Below are positions 56,178 through 64,000 of a DNA stretch of 64,000 bases, piece by piece. The position numbers were made by a program, and so were the translations under genes. This DNA is from JALNXF01 sp964555845 (lineage in GTDB: Bacteria > Patescibacteriota > Gracilibacteria > BD1-5 > UBA2023). The notes under the pieces were generated by a model. That model had not been told where the DNA came from. It did not search any database and saw only the letters and a program-made list of their open reading frames with translations. The stretch covers positions 1 to 64,000 of the forward strand of contig CAZKUA010000004.1 of NCBI GenBank assembly GCA_964555845.1. The letters run 5' to 3'. The stretch's first letter is position 1. Every line of letters begins with the position of its first letter.

Positions 56178-56203
56178 GTCATTCCCGCGCAGGCGGGAAT
56201 CTA
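56178..56203. repeat. REP-like palindrome after uvrD
   Basis: GTCATTCCCGCGCAGGCGGG plus AATCT: the same unit as at 41534 and 57241 with a compensating GC-rich stem, placed 25 bp after the uvrD stop. It may double as a terminator. Confidence 0.85.
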
Positions 56204-56236
56204 CAATTTATGAAACATTTTTTTTTGCAAAAAAAC

Positions 56237-56263
56237 TTGACAATTTATAAAAAAGGTTATAAA
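56237..56263 (+). promoter_or_regulatory. Promoter of the unknown gene at 56303
   Basis: TTGACA at 56237-56242 and TATAAA at 56258-56263, spacer 15. Confidence 0.6.
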
Positions 56264-56302
56264 TAAGTTGTTAACTAAATTTATTTTTTAATATTAAGTT
56301 TT

Positions 56303-56884
56303 ATGAATACTCCAGGTAATCAGTCATCAAGTGAAATTTATGATTATATTTTAAAAAGTGAGAAATCACGTAGAATTTATGAAAAAGTTGTAAAGAAAAG
56401 TTCTGATCATTTTTTAGATAGATTTGTTCAGAAAATTATATGATTATCTGATAATATCCGTGCGGAATCAGATGTTATGTATAGTGACTGAGAACGTCAA
56501 AATTATTTAGGAACAGATTGAGCAGTTTTACTAGAAAATCTTACAGGTTTAGATAAGAATCTTGAAATTCGTTCTTCTTTGTTATTAACAAGTACTTTTA
56601 ATAAAAACATAGGTTCTTATGATGAAATTAAATGATTAATAGATGATAAGGAGGTATTTATAACTTGTAGTAGAGAAGATAAGAAAGAAGGTAGCATTTA
56701 TAGTTATAAATGAGCTATAGATTGACAAAAAATTACAGATGAAGATGCTCGTATGATTTTTGAAAAATATTACGATATTGCAAAAAAGAGAACTGATAGA
56801 ATTGATAATATTAGATCTGAGAATGTAAAAATTTGAATTAGAAAAAAAACTGGTGCGGCTGTAGAAGGTATTCTTAGTGTATAA
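56303..56884 (+). CDS. Unknown protein
   Basis: The 193-residue soluble protein is not recognised. It begins MNTPGNQSSSEIYDYILKSE; the middle contains NYLGTDGAVLLENLTGLDKN and the end KIGIRKKTGAAVEGILSV. It is mixed helix/strand and has no signal or membrane span. Nine TGA-coded glycines. It has its own promoter and shares a terminator with the convergent gene at 56933, so it is a single-gene unit. Confidence 0.65.
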
Positions 56885-56901
56885 ATAGTTTAAATTAAAA
56901 A

Positions 56902-56929
56902 AATAGCCAGCTTCGCTGGCTATTTTTTT
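56902..56929. terminator. Shared terminator of convergent genes
   Basis: AATAGCCAGC (56902-56911) pairs with GCTGGCTATT (56915-56924) around a TTC loop, followed by T-run on plus and preceded by A-run, so it serves both strands. Confidence 0.92.
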
Positions 56930-56932
56930 AAT

Positions 56933-57919
56933 TTAAACTTTCTTTCTTCTAATTACAATCTGAATTCAAATTCAGGCGAGGGTTACAATCACAATTAACA
57001 TCATAATAAATATTTGATTTCCATCATTTCCAGCTCAATTTACAGAAATTTTAAGATTATCTCAAATATTCTCAGTTGGTTTAATTTCTTCTTGAGGTGT
57101 AGAGTTTGAAACCTCATTTATTGCATTTTCAACATTTGCATTTGGAGTTTCTGGAGGAGTTTGCTCTGTTATTACTGGTACAGGAATTTCTTCTTTTTTT
57201 GGTTCTTCAGTTTTTATAGAAGTGGTTTCCTGCCCATTCTGTCATTCCTGCGAAGGCAGGAATCTATTACTAGAATCTTTTTTTGGAGTAATTTTTTTTA
57301 CAGGAATATTTATAAATTCTATTTTTGGCTCAACCTTTTCAACTATATTTATAAAATCCTTACTCTCGGAATTTGGGCTAAATAGTGTGATAGTTCCGGT
57401 TGTACTAAAGGCATTGCTTACATCCATTGTTTGTCCAGGATTTAAGACGGTATTGTCTGGAATTGTGTAGATATTTCAGTCTTTTCTGAGTTCCCAGAAG
57501 CTTATATCAATATCTTTAGAATCATTATTTTTTAGGAATAAATTGCTTATTTCTCAATTTGAGAAAGTGGCGTCAGTTGTTAGATTTATGGTATTTGGAT
57601 AATTAAGGACATAATTATTGATTTTGATTTTTGACTCGATTTGGGTATTTATAAATGAGAAAAAAACCAGTGGAGTTGAGGATTTTAGAATTATCGCTCA
57701 AGTATAGAGTAGTGCGTCATTTGGTCATCCGTCTGGATTGAAGCTATAAAATGTTTTGGCCTTAGAATCTGTTGGAGTGAGTTCAATTTTTAATACTTTA
57801 TCATAAGTTCCAGAAGGTATATTCGCTTCAACATCTACTCAATCAGCCCATCAGATACTAGTTAGTGCGAAAAAATTTACTAGAATTCAAGTTATAATTT
57901 TATATTTGTTTATTCTCAT
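56933..57919 (-). CDS. Secreted, membrane-anchored protein with CHB_HEX-like domain
   Basis: The 328-residue protein starts with a signal peptide (MRINKYKIITGILVNFFALT, cut near SIGWA) and ends with a membrane span IFIMMLIVIVTLAGIGIQIV and RRKKV. Residues of about 28-100 resemble the chitobiase/hexosaminidase C-terminal fold (CHB_HEX): IPSGTYDKVLKIELTPTDSK, YSFNPDGGP, LLYTGAIILKSSTPLVFFSF. A second beta domain follows, then a Pro/Glu/Thr-rich linker to the span. It is thus anchored in the membrane with the beta domains outside. A REP-like palindrome lies in frame in the linker (57241-57266) and encodes SNRFLPSQEGQ-like residues. Confidence 0.75.
57241..57266. repeat. REP-like palindrome inside a coding sequence
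   Basis: GTCATTCCTGCGAAGGCAGG plus AATCTA; same family as at 41534 and 56178. It lies in the linker-coding part of the minus-strand gene 56933-57919 without breaking the frame. Confidence 0.88.
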
Positions 57920-57983
57920 ATTTGTTTTTTTAAATTTTAATTTTGTGTATTCTATATTATATTTTTTTAAAATCAAAAAGATT

Positions 57984-58010
57984 TTGAAAAAAAGTATTTT
58001 TGTGTATAAT
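57984..58010 (+). promoter_or_regulatory. Promoter of tmRNA
   Basis: TTGAAA at 57984-57989 and TATAAT at 58005-58010, spacer 15, ending 15 bases before the mature 5' end. Confidence 0.6.
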
Positions 58011-58025
58011 AGCGCTCACATTTTT

Positions 58026-58468
58026 GGGGATGAAAGGATTCTATTAAGAGAATCGCTGTTCTCATATGCTATCTGGGAGGTGTTTGTGGCTTCCATAATC
58101 AATTACAAACAACAACAAATGCTAACGCAAGAATCGGAGGTTTAGCTGTTTTAAAAGCTTCTTTTAAAAAAGTTCTAACTCCTGCTTACGCCTAGTCTAA
58201 CTAAGCTTAAGCTGTAGCCTTCCCTACGGGAATGAGTGTCGGATGACCTGCTACAAAAATGATATAGTTTCGTCTTAGAATTATGTCATTATTCATAAGA
58301 CCATTGTCTAGATTTTATAATTATTTTGTATAGACATTGTATTAAAAATAATTCTTATGTAAGTTTTTTGTTAATTTTCAATTTATATAAGTACCAAAAT
58401 TAACTATGATAGTAGAAGTATTTGGGTAGCCTCTTAAGACACGAGTTCAATTCTCGTCATCTCCACCA
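58026..58468 (+). ncRNA. ssrA: tmRNA
   Basis: The transcript of about 443 nt frees stalled ribosomes and tags their products for proteolysis. Its 5' end GGGGATG (58026-58032) pairs with CATCTCC (58458-58464) next to A and an encoded CCA end, forming the alanyl-tRNA-like part; the T arm is GAGTTCAATTCTC. The tag frame probably resumes at GCT 58121 and runs to TAG 58193: ANARIGGLAVLKASFKKVLT then PAYA, 24 residues, ending AYA instead of the common LAA. The tag uses GGA and GGT but no TGA. Pseudoknot-like stems follow (GTAGCCTTCCCTACGGGAAT). Confidence 0.93.
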
Positions 58469-58482
58469 AAATAAATTTAAAT

Positions 58483-58510
58483 TTGACATTTGTAAAATAT
58501 TGATTATATA
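58483..58510 (+). promoter_or_regulatory. Promoter of the cold-shock-domain gene
   Basis: TTGACA at 58483-58488 and TATATA at 58505-58510, spacer 16. Confidence 0.65.
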
Positions 58511-58560
58511 TTATTTATACTTCTTAGTATAAATAATATTTTATTTTTTATCATAAATTT

Positions 58561-59142
58561 ATGGCAGTAGAATTATTAAGAAATGCTGAAAAAGCAAAAA
58601 CACAAAAAACAGGTATATTACATGCATTTAATCCTAAAACTAAGGAATGGTGTATTTTAAGTGATTGATGAGAAAGATTTATATTTACGGCTGATATGTG
58701 TGATTCTAAAAAAGGTGTTAATTGAGAAATTTTATTTAGTGGACTAGTTAAGGGTGATGTAGTTTCTTTTATTCCTTGAGAATGAGCTGAATATGATATA
58801 GCGAAAAAAATCGCTTTTATTTCTCATATAAATACTGAATCGCTCACTACACAAGTGAAGGATAATTTCACTGTATCTATGGAATCACTTGAAGCTATGT
58901 GAATTCAAGAAAGTGGTACAATAAAAGTTTTGAGATTAAAAGAAGATAATGGCTTTGGTTTTATTAATACTGATGACTGAAAAGATATTTTCTTTCATTC
59001 AACTAAATGTGTAGGTGGATTTAGAGAATTTATGGATATTTATAATAAAAGAAAAAAAGGTGACAAAAATATAAGAGTTACTTTTAATGCTCTAAATTCA
59101 CAAAGAGGTCCAATGGCATTTAATGTTTCAATAGCTAAGTAA
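58561..59142 (+). CDS. Double cold-shock-like domain protein
   Basis: The 193-residue protein has two OB-fold, cold-shock-like domains. The first (about 15-85) is divergent: TGILHAFNPKTKEWCILSDG, GERFIFTADMC. The second (about 119-190) keeps the RNP1-type motif: GTIKVLRLKEDNGFGFINTD, DIFFHSTKC, then an insertion FREFMDIYNKRKKGDKN and VTFNALNSQRGPMAFNVSIA. Single-domain CspA has about 70 residues. An RNA-binding or chaperone role is likely. It has its own promoter and terminator. Confidence 0.78.
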
Positions 59143-59155
59143 TTAAATTTTATTT

Positions 59156-59187
59156 AAAAAACTCTATTTTTCAAAATAGAGTTTTTT
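59156..59187 (+). terminator. Terminator of the cold-shock-domain gene
   Basis: AAAAAACTCTATTTT (59156-59170) pairs with AAAATAGAGTTTTTT (59173-59187). Confidence 0.9.
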
Positions 59188-59212
59188 ATTATTTCTTTTT
59201 ATAAAATAAAGT

Positions 59213-59240
59213 TTTACAAATCAAGCTTTTTAAATACTAT
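59213..59240 (+). promoter_or_regulatory. Promoter of tyrS-recQ
   Basis: TTTACA at 59213-59218 and TACTAT at 59235-59240, spacer 16. Confidence 0.55.
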
Positions 59241-59276
59241 ATTCAATATATTCAATTAACTATTAATATTACAAAT

Positions 59277-60557
59277 ATGAAACTAAAACAAGAACTCGAG
59301 GCAAGATGACTACTTAATCAGTATTCAAATGAGGAGGTTTTCGACTTATATACAAAATGATGACAAAGTTTTTATATTTGATTTGATCCGAGTGCTGATT
59401 CACTTCAATTAGGTAATATGTGTGCAATTATGGCAGCAGTTAACCTTATGAAATATTGAAATAAATGTTATTTTTTAGTTGGTTGAGCTACTGGTATGAT
59501 AGGTGATCCAGGATGAAAAGATGCAGAAAGAAATTTTCTTACAGAAGATATTTTACGTCACAATGAAAAATCAATCCATAATCAATTAAAGTCATTTTTA
59601 GATAATTTAAAAGCTAATTATGGAATAAAATTCGATTTTGAAATGGTAAATAATTATGATTTTTTCAAAAATATGTCAGTTCTTGATTTTTTGCGTGATG
59701 TTGGAAAATACATCACCATTAATAATATGATAAAGAAGGATACTGTAGCTAAAAGAATCGAAGATCCAGATAAATCAATTTCTTATACTGAATTCTCTTA
59801 TATGCTTTTGCAAGGTTATGATTTTGTAAAATTATTTAGAGATAAATGAGTTAAATTACAACTTGCTTGATGAGATCAATGGGGGAATGCAGTAACATGA
59901 GTTGAGTTAATTAGAAAAATTGAAGAAAAGGAATGATATGTAATGACTATTCCGATTGTAACTGATGCTAGCTGAAAAAAATTTGGTAAATCTGCAGGTA
60001 ATGCGATTTGGCTTGACCCAAACAAAAATAGTCCATACTTTGTGTACCAATTTTTTATGAATGTTGCAGATGCTGATATTGAGAGATATTTAAAAATTCT
60101 AACTCTTCTAAGTCTTGAAGATATTTCAGATATTATGAAAAAACATAATGAAAATCCAGAATTAAGAACATGACAATCTGCTCTTTGAAAAGCTGTTGTT
60201 GAAATAATTTTCTGAAAAAAAGCTTCAAATCAATCTGAGATGATTTCAGATATGCTTTTTTGAAATAAAGATAAATTAGAGACTCTGAAAACACTTGAAA
60301 AAGATGATTTAGAAGCTCTTGCAAAAGAAACAGGAAGTACAAATTATAATTCATGATTAATAATCCTAGATGCACTAATAAACTGCTCTCTCGCTAGCTC
60401 TAGATGAGACGGAAGAAAGCTAATTGAGTGAGGTTGAATTTATCTAAATGAAGTAAAAGTTACCGATTGATTTGCTGAAATTACCGACAAGGATTTCATA
60501 AATTCCGCAATAATCATCAGAAAATGAAAGAAAAATTTTAAATTGATTTTGAGGTAA
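59277..60557 (+). CDS. tyrS: Tyrosyl-tRNA synthetase
   Basis: TyrRS charges tRNA-Tyr. The 426-residue product has the class I catalytic domain: FYIGFDPSADSLQLGN (the HIGH-equivalent region; the family normally reads HIGH or HLGN, and here it is LQLGN), VGGATGMIGDPGGKDAERNF, the tyrosine-binding SYTEFSYMLLQGYDFV, LAGGDQWGNAVTGVELIRK and the KMSKS-equivalent KFGKS at 235-239. The C-terminal S4-like RNA-binding domain (SSRGDGRKLIEGGGIYLNEV) ends the protein. Length is normal. TGA codes most of the glycines in the ATP-binding motifs. Confidence 0.95.
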
Positions 60558-60573
60558 TATTTTAAAACTCTAA

Positions 60574-62862
60574 ATGCAAAATTTAAACAAAATACTTAAA
60601 GAAAGTTTTTGACTTGAGTCGTTTCTTGAATGACAACAAGATATTGTGGAGAGTGTCTTGGATTTAAAAGACACTCTTGTTTTTATGCCGACTGGTTGAG
60701 GTAAATCGCTGACTTATCAGCTTTCTGGGATTTTGTTGCCGGGGCTTACGATTGTAATTTCTCCGCTTATTTCTCTGATGAAGGATCAATTAGACAAGTT
60801 AAATGAACTTAAGATTAGGACCGAGATTATCAATTCTACAATTTCTGGAAATGAGCAAAAACAAATTTTGGATGAACTAAATTTCACTGATTTTACGGAG
60901 AAAAATGCTATAAAATTCCTGTATATCGCTCCAGAAAGACTCAATTCTCGTGAATTTCTGGATGCTATTTCAAATATAAAAATAAGTCTGGTTGCGATAG
61001 ATGAGGCTCATTGTATCAGTCAATGGTGACATGATTTTCGTCCTAGTTATATGAAAATTAAGAATTTTTTGACTGATTTGAAAAAAAGACAAAATTTTCC
61101 AGTGATGGCATTGACGGCTACGGCTACGAAAAAAGTAAGAGCTGATATTGTGGATAGACTAGGTTTAGTTGATTACAATGTTTTCACGAAATGATTTGAC
61201 CGCAAAAATATAATTTTACTGGTAAAAGAAATTAGTAAAAAAGAAGAAAAACTAGCTAAAACTCTAGAGATTATTGAGAAAACTCCAGGGTCTGGAATTA
61301 TTTATTGTTCGAGTATCAAAATGGTTGAGGAGGTCCATGAATTTCTAAAATCAAATGGGGTGGATGTTGGTATTTATAATGGGTCTTTGGGGGCATCACT
61401 GAGAGAAAATGAGCAAAATAAATTTATGAATTCAACTTATAAAGTGATTGTCGCGACAAATGCCTTTGGGATGGGAATTGATAAAAGTGATATTAGGTTT
61501 GTAATTCACTATAATTTACCTGGAAGTATAGAAAATTATTATCAAGAAGTCTGAAGAGCCTGAAGAGATTGACTGAAGTCTTATGGCGTTGTGCTCGCGA
61601 GTTTTGGTGACACAAAAATCCAGGAATTTTTTATAGAAAATACTTATCCCGCTAAATCAGAAATTCTAGATTTTTACGATTATTTATTTAAGGAATTTAA
61701 ACTGGGTGAATGAAAATGAGCTCAAATTCTCAAAACTTATTATCAAATGTCGAAAGAATCCGGAATTGGAAGTGATATGAGAGTTGGAAGTATTTTAAAA
61801 ATTCTCGAAAAGTATGGAATTATTTCAAGGTGAGTTGATGAGAAAACAGATGAGGGATTTAGGTGAAAGTGAATCACTCTAGTTCAGGAAAAAAGAAAGC
61901 ATTCTGGAATTTTAATCGATTGGAATAGACAAGATTTACTAAAAAAAGAAGCTTATTTTAAGCTCGACCAAATCAAAAAACTACTTTTTTATCCGAGTTG
62001 TAGAAGAAGATTTATATTAGAATATTTTCAGGATGAGGAGGATTTGAGCTCGCTCCCAGATAATTGTAGGACTTGTGATTATTGTATTGAAAAGAAAAAA
62101 CTTGAAAATAGGGAAGTGGAAAGTATTGTAAATTTGTCTGTTTTTGGATTAGTTTTAGAGGTAATTAAAAAACTTGATAATAAATTCTGAGTTATGACTT
62201 TTGTACAATTTTTGAGTGGAAGCCAAGATAAGAAAATATTGAGCTGGAATCTTGATAAAGATGAGAATTATTGAATTTTAACTGAATATTCTACTCAATT
62301 TATCCAGGCTCTAATTGAAGCTCTAATTCAACAAGGATTTATAGAGAAATCAAGTTGACTTTACCCCGTTATTTGACTTACAAGTAAATGAAATATTGCG
62401 CTTCGTAGAGAAGATTTACTCAAAAAAGAAGAAAAGGAATTACAATCTTTTATAACACTCAGGTCCGGATCTAATATTTTCAAAAAAGATAAACCAAATA
62501 AAACAAGTGCTTCTAAGCCAAAGAAATCATCAATTTGAAAATGAGATACTTATGCTGAAACTCTTGACTTATTTAACGAGTGAAAAAATATCTCTGAAAT
62601 TGCCAAAAATCGCGAAATGACAACAAATACAATAGAATCCCATTTAATTAAACTCTATGAAACAGGGAAATTAGTGACTGTTGATTTATTAAAAATTGCC
62701 AATACCTCAAATGTTACTAAAGTCCAAGAAATTATAAAGTCTGACTTTGCCGATAATACAGACAAACTAAGACCCATCAAAGACAAACTCGAGGAACTAG
62801 GTTTTTGAGAAATAAATTATTTCGAAATTAAGGTTGCAATTTCATTATTGCTTAGAAACTAG
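60574..62862 (+). CDS. recQ: RecQ-family DNA helicase
   Basis: RecQ unwinds 3'-tailed DNA in recombination and fork repair. The 762-residue product has Walker A MPTGGGKS at 38-45, DEAH at 143-146 followed by CISQWGHDFRP, ATATKKVRADI, and the helicase C motifs TNAFGMGIDKSDIRFVIHYN and PGSIENYYQEVGRAGRDG. The zinc site is C476, C498, C501 and C504. A winged-helix RQC part follows, then a C-terminal HTH_40 type domain with ISEIAKNREMTTNTIESHLI. The last residues YFEIKVAISLLLRN overlap the divergent antitoxin gene by 18 bp; a second copy of this end, FEIKVAISLQTK, lies 650 bp downstream. It begins 16 bp after tyrS. Confidence 0.93.
62818..62853 (+). repeat. Left flank repeat of the BrnTA insertion
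   Basis: TTCGAAATTAAGGTTGCAAT then TTCATTA: 27 bp matching 63472-63498 with three differences, all at synonymous third positions of the recQ frame. Confidence 0.8.
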
Positions 62863-63120
62863 TTTTCATGTTGTAAATTTATGCAAAACTGTTGAAATAA
62901 GAGTCTGATAAGGTAATCATTCTTCTGCCGCTATAGTTCTAAGTCTTAAAATATCTGATTCTAGAATTCTAATATTTATAGGTTTTCTACTTTGGATAGT
63001 TTTTTTAAAAGATTGCTTTAATAGCGCCTTTCTTTTATCTAAATTTTTCGCACTCACAAATTCTCATTTTTCAAATGATTCAATTAAATCTTTTTCTTCT
63101 TTATCTATAAAATTATACAT
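62845..63120 (-). CDS. brnA: BrnA/CopG-like antitoxin
   Basis: The 91-residue protein has the ribbon-helix-helix type end of the BrnA family: RKPINIRILESDILRLRTIA then AAEEGLPYQTLISTVLHKFT. The N-terminal helix region (FIDKEEKDLIESFEKGEFVS) would be the toxin contact. It follows the BrnT-like toxin by 23 bp (toxin-first order, typical for brnTA). Its 3' end overlaps recQ by 18 bp on the other strand. Four TGA-coded glycines. Confidence 0.78.
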
Positions 63121-63143
63121 AAAATTAAATATTAAAAAATAAA

Positions 63144-63392
63144 TTACTTTTTGTATCTCCTGTCAGGAAATAAGGTTTTTAAAAATATTGTTTTTTCATC
63201 TTCCACATATGGACAAACATATGGATATCATCAAATATTAACAATCATAATTCTTTGATTTGGATATTTTTCTTTGTTTGGATGTTCTAAATCATCTAAA
63301 ATCTCGGAATTCAAAACATCCTCAAAACATACTCATCTTTGCCTCTTTATTATCTCATTTTTTTCATCATCCCAAAGTATAATTTTACTCAT
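63144..63392 (-). CDS. brnT: BrnT-like toxin (RNase)
   Basis: The 82-residue protein resembles BrnT, a RelE-fold RNase: KIILWDDEKNEIIKRQRGVC, FEDVLNSEILDDLEHPN, PNQRIMIVNIGG and FLKTLFPDRRYKK correspond to the family's start (W...K...N...H.V.FE.A), central strand and C-terminal R..S.RxA/RR part. Some usual His/Arg positions differ, so activity is not certain. It is first in the operon with its antitoxin behind, under a promoter that carries an inverted-repeat operator. Confidence 0.72.
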
Positions 63393-63416
63393 CAAAATAT
63401 ATTTAACAAATACCTT

Positions 63417-63439
63417 TTGTATACCGCCATAGTATACAA
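63417..63439 (-). promoter_or_regulatory. Operator/promoter of brnTA
   Basis: TTGTATAC (63417-63424) and GTATACAA (63432-63439) form a perfect 8-bp inverted repeat with a 7-base spacer. On the minus strand it overlaps a -10 TACTAT box 16 bp from TTGACT, so an antitoxin bound here would block transcription (inference). Confidence 0.65.
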
Positions 63440-63471
63440 TTTTAAAAATAAGTCAAACTATTTTTTAAAAT

Positions 63472-63510
63472 TTCGAAATCAAAGTTGCAATCTCATTACA
63501 AACAAAGTAA
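63472..63510 (+). pseudogene. Displaced original 3' end of recQ
   Basis: In frame this reads FEIKVAISLQTK followed by TAA, matching the RecQ C-terminus FEIKVAISLLLRN upstream. Third-position differences only in the shared part. The BrnTA cassette lies between the two copies, so this is the old recQ tail left behind after insertion. Confidence 0.75.
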
Positions 63511-63518
63511 AAATTCAC

Positions 63519-63546
63519 TTGACAAATATCAATAATTTCTTATATT
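63519..63546 (+). promoter_or_regulatory. Promoter of the last gene
   Basis: TTGACA at 63519-63524 and TATATT at 63541-63546, spacer 16; about 98 bases of A/T-rich leader follow before ATG at 63645. Confidence 0.65.
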
Positions 63547-63644
63547 TCAACTTAATCTAAAATAAAAATAAAAAAATACTTTTGTCTATTATCCAAAAAA
63601 TCTAGGCATTTTTTTATTTTTTTCATCATTTAACCAAATATATT

Positions 63645-64000
63645 ATGCGCAGTGAAAGAAGTACTCCTGGGGTGACAAATATTCCTTGAAATTCATCATC
63701 TGAACACAGAGAAAAACAACAAAATAATACTCAAATATTCTGAGAAATTCAAATTTGAGAAATGAAATATCCGTCTTATTTAAGACCAGATTGAACTCCT
63801 TTTACAGTCTGATGAGAACCGATAATAGTTATAAGTTGTGAGGGAAATAGTGCAAGAGTTATTATGAATTTATTAGATATTTCAAATTCAATAATTGAAG
63901 TAGTTTGGGAAAATAATGAGCCTAAAATTATAGATTTAGGTTGAATAGAATTTTTATGTAAAATTTATGATAATAAGGTATTTAAAGTAGCTTTAATGAG
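63645..64000 (+). CDS. Unknown protein, 5' part
   Basis: The first 118 residues are visible; the gene runs off the window. It begins MRSERSTPGVTNIPGNSSSE, a polar disordered start, then PSYLRPDGTPFTVGGEPIIV and ARVIMNLLDISNSIIEVVWE, a beta-rich globular part. No signal peptide. Nine TGA-coded glycines. No family recognised. Confidence 0.6.

Noticed and set aside
57906..58145. Open frame upstream of and into the tmRNA
   Set aside because: It covers the tmRNA promoter and 5' domain and has low-complexity sequence without homology.
58196..58300. Protein-coding frames in the tmRNA region
   Set aside because: The stretch is explained by tmRNA pseudoknots and the tRNA-like ends; no coding pattern.

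Overview
This 64 kb window comes from an AT-rich bacterium that reads UGA as glycine (translation table 25). Nearly every protein gene is interrupted many times by in-frame TGA, always where glycine fits: P-loops, GGDEF, HPFGDGNGR, GHSLGG and the prepilin cleavage site. No gene here uses TGA as its stop. With valS, tyrS, rplJ-rplL, rpsB-tsf, tmRNA and a type IV pilin-like gene, this points to Absconditabacteria (SR1) or Gracilibacteria in the Candidate Phyla Radiation. Two in-frame CGG codons fall where tryptophan (or an aromatic) is conserved, which hints at a second recoding, CGG to Trp, and leans toward Absconditabacteria. Coordinates below were obtained by translating with UGA=Gly; start and stop were checked to be in the same frame for each gene.

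Layout: 1-645 end of a SPRY protein; 700-2195 rplJ-rplL with an L10 leader and attenuator; 2218-5533 a DUF342/FapA-like gene, rlmE and an unknown gene; 5675-9928 a 1417-residue surface protein; 9946-10458 a self-contained foreign-looking cassette for a small secreted protein; 10526-18214 an accessory island (MazF-type toxin-antitoxin, three Fic proteins, an inverted duplication of a lipase/partner pair, and a methyltransferase-deaminase-Fic fusion); 18224-32631 surface and signalling genes (pilin-FecR-LamG protein, 2535-residue multi-Ig protein, GGDEF-like protein, HicBA, an abundant-looking secreted protein); 32784-33740 small toxin-antitoxin-like genes and a GIY-YIG gene between REP-like repeats; 33879-42430 mainly housekeeping (valS, PMM-like HAD, J-domain-like protein, rpsB, tsf, tRNA-Trp, HAD); 42456-48630 unknown genes, an M23/SLH-like wall protein with a membrane-anchored HTH protein, and a decayed toxin-antitoxin remnant; 48707-53329 an operon for a tandem-MutS-ATPase protein; 53333-63510 toxin-antitoxin, uvrD, a CHB_HEX-like membrane protein, tmRNA, cold-shock protein, tyrS, recQ and a BrnTA cassette that has replaced the recQ tail; the window ends in an unknown gene.

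The housekeeping genes are ordinary for a reduced CPR genome. The accessory genes share a theme of toxin-antitoxin control and cell-surface contact: at least five toxin-antitoxin loci, Fic proteins, a lipase with GHSLGG, and very large adhesin-like proteins, which would suit an organism living on other cells (inference). Promoters seen by eye are TTGACA or TTTGCA and TATAAT-like boxes, most often 16 bp apart; Shine-Dalgarno sequences are mostly absent.
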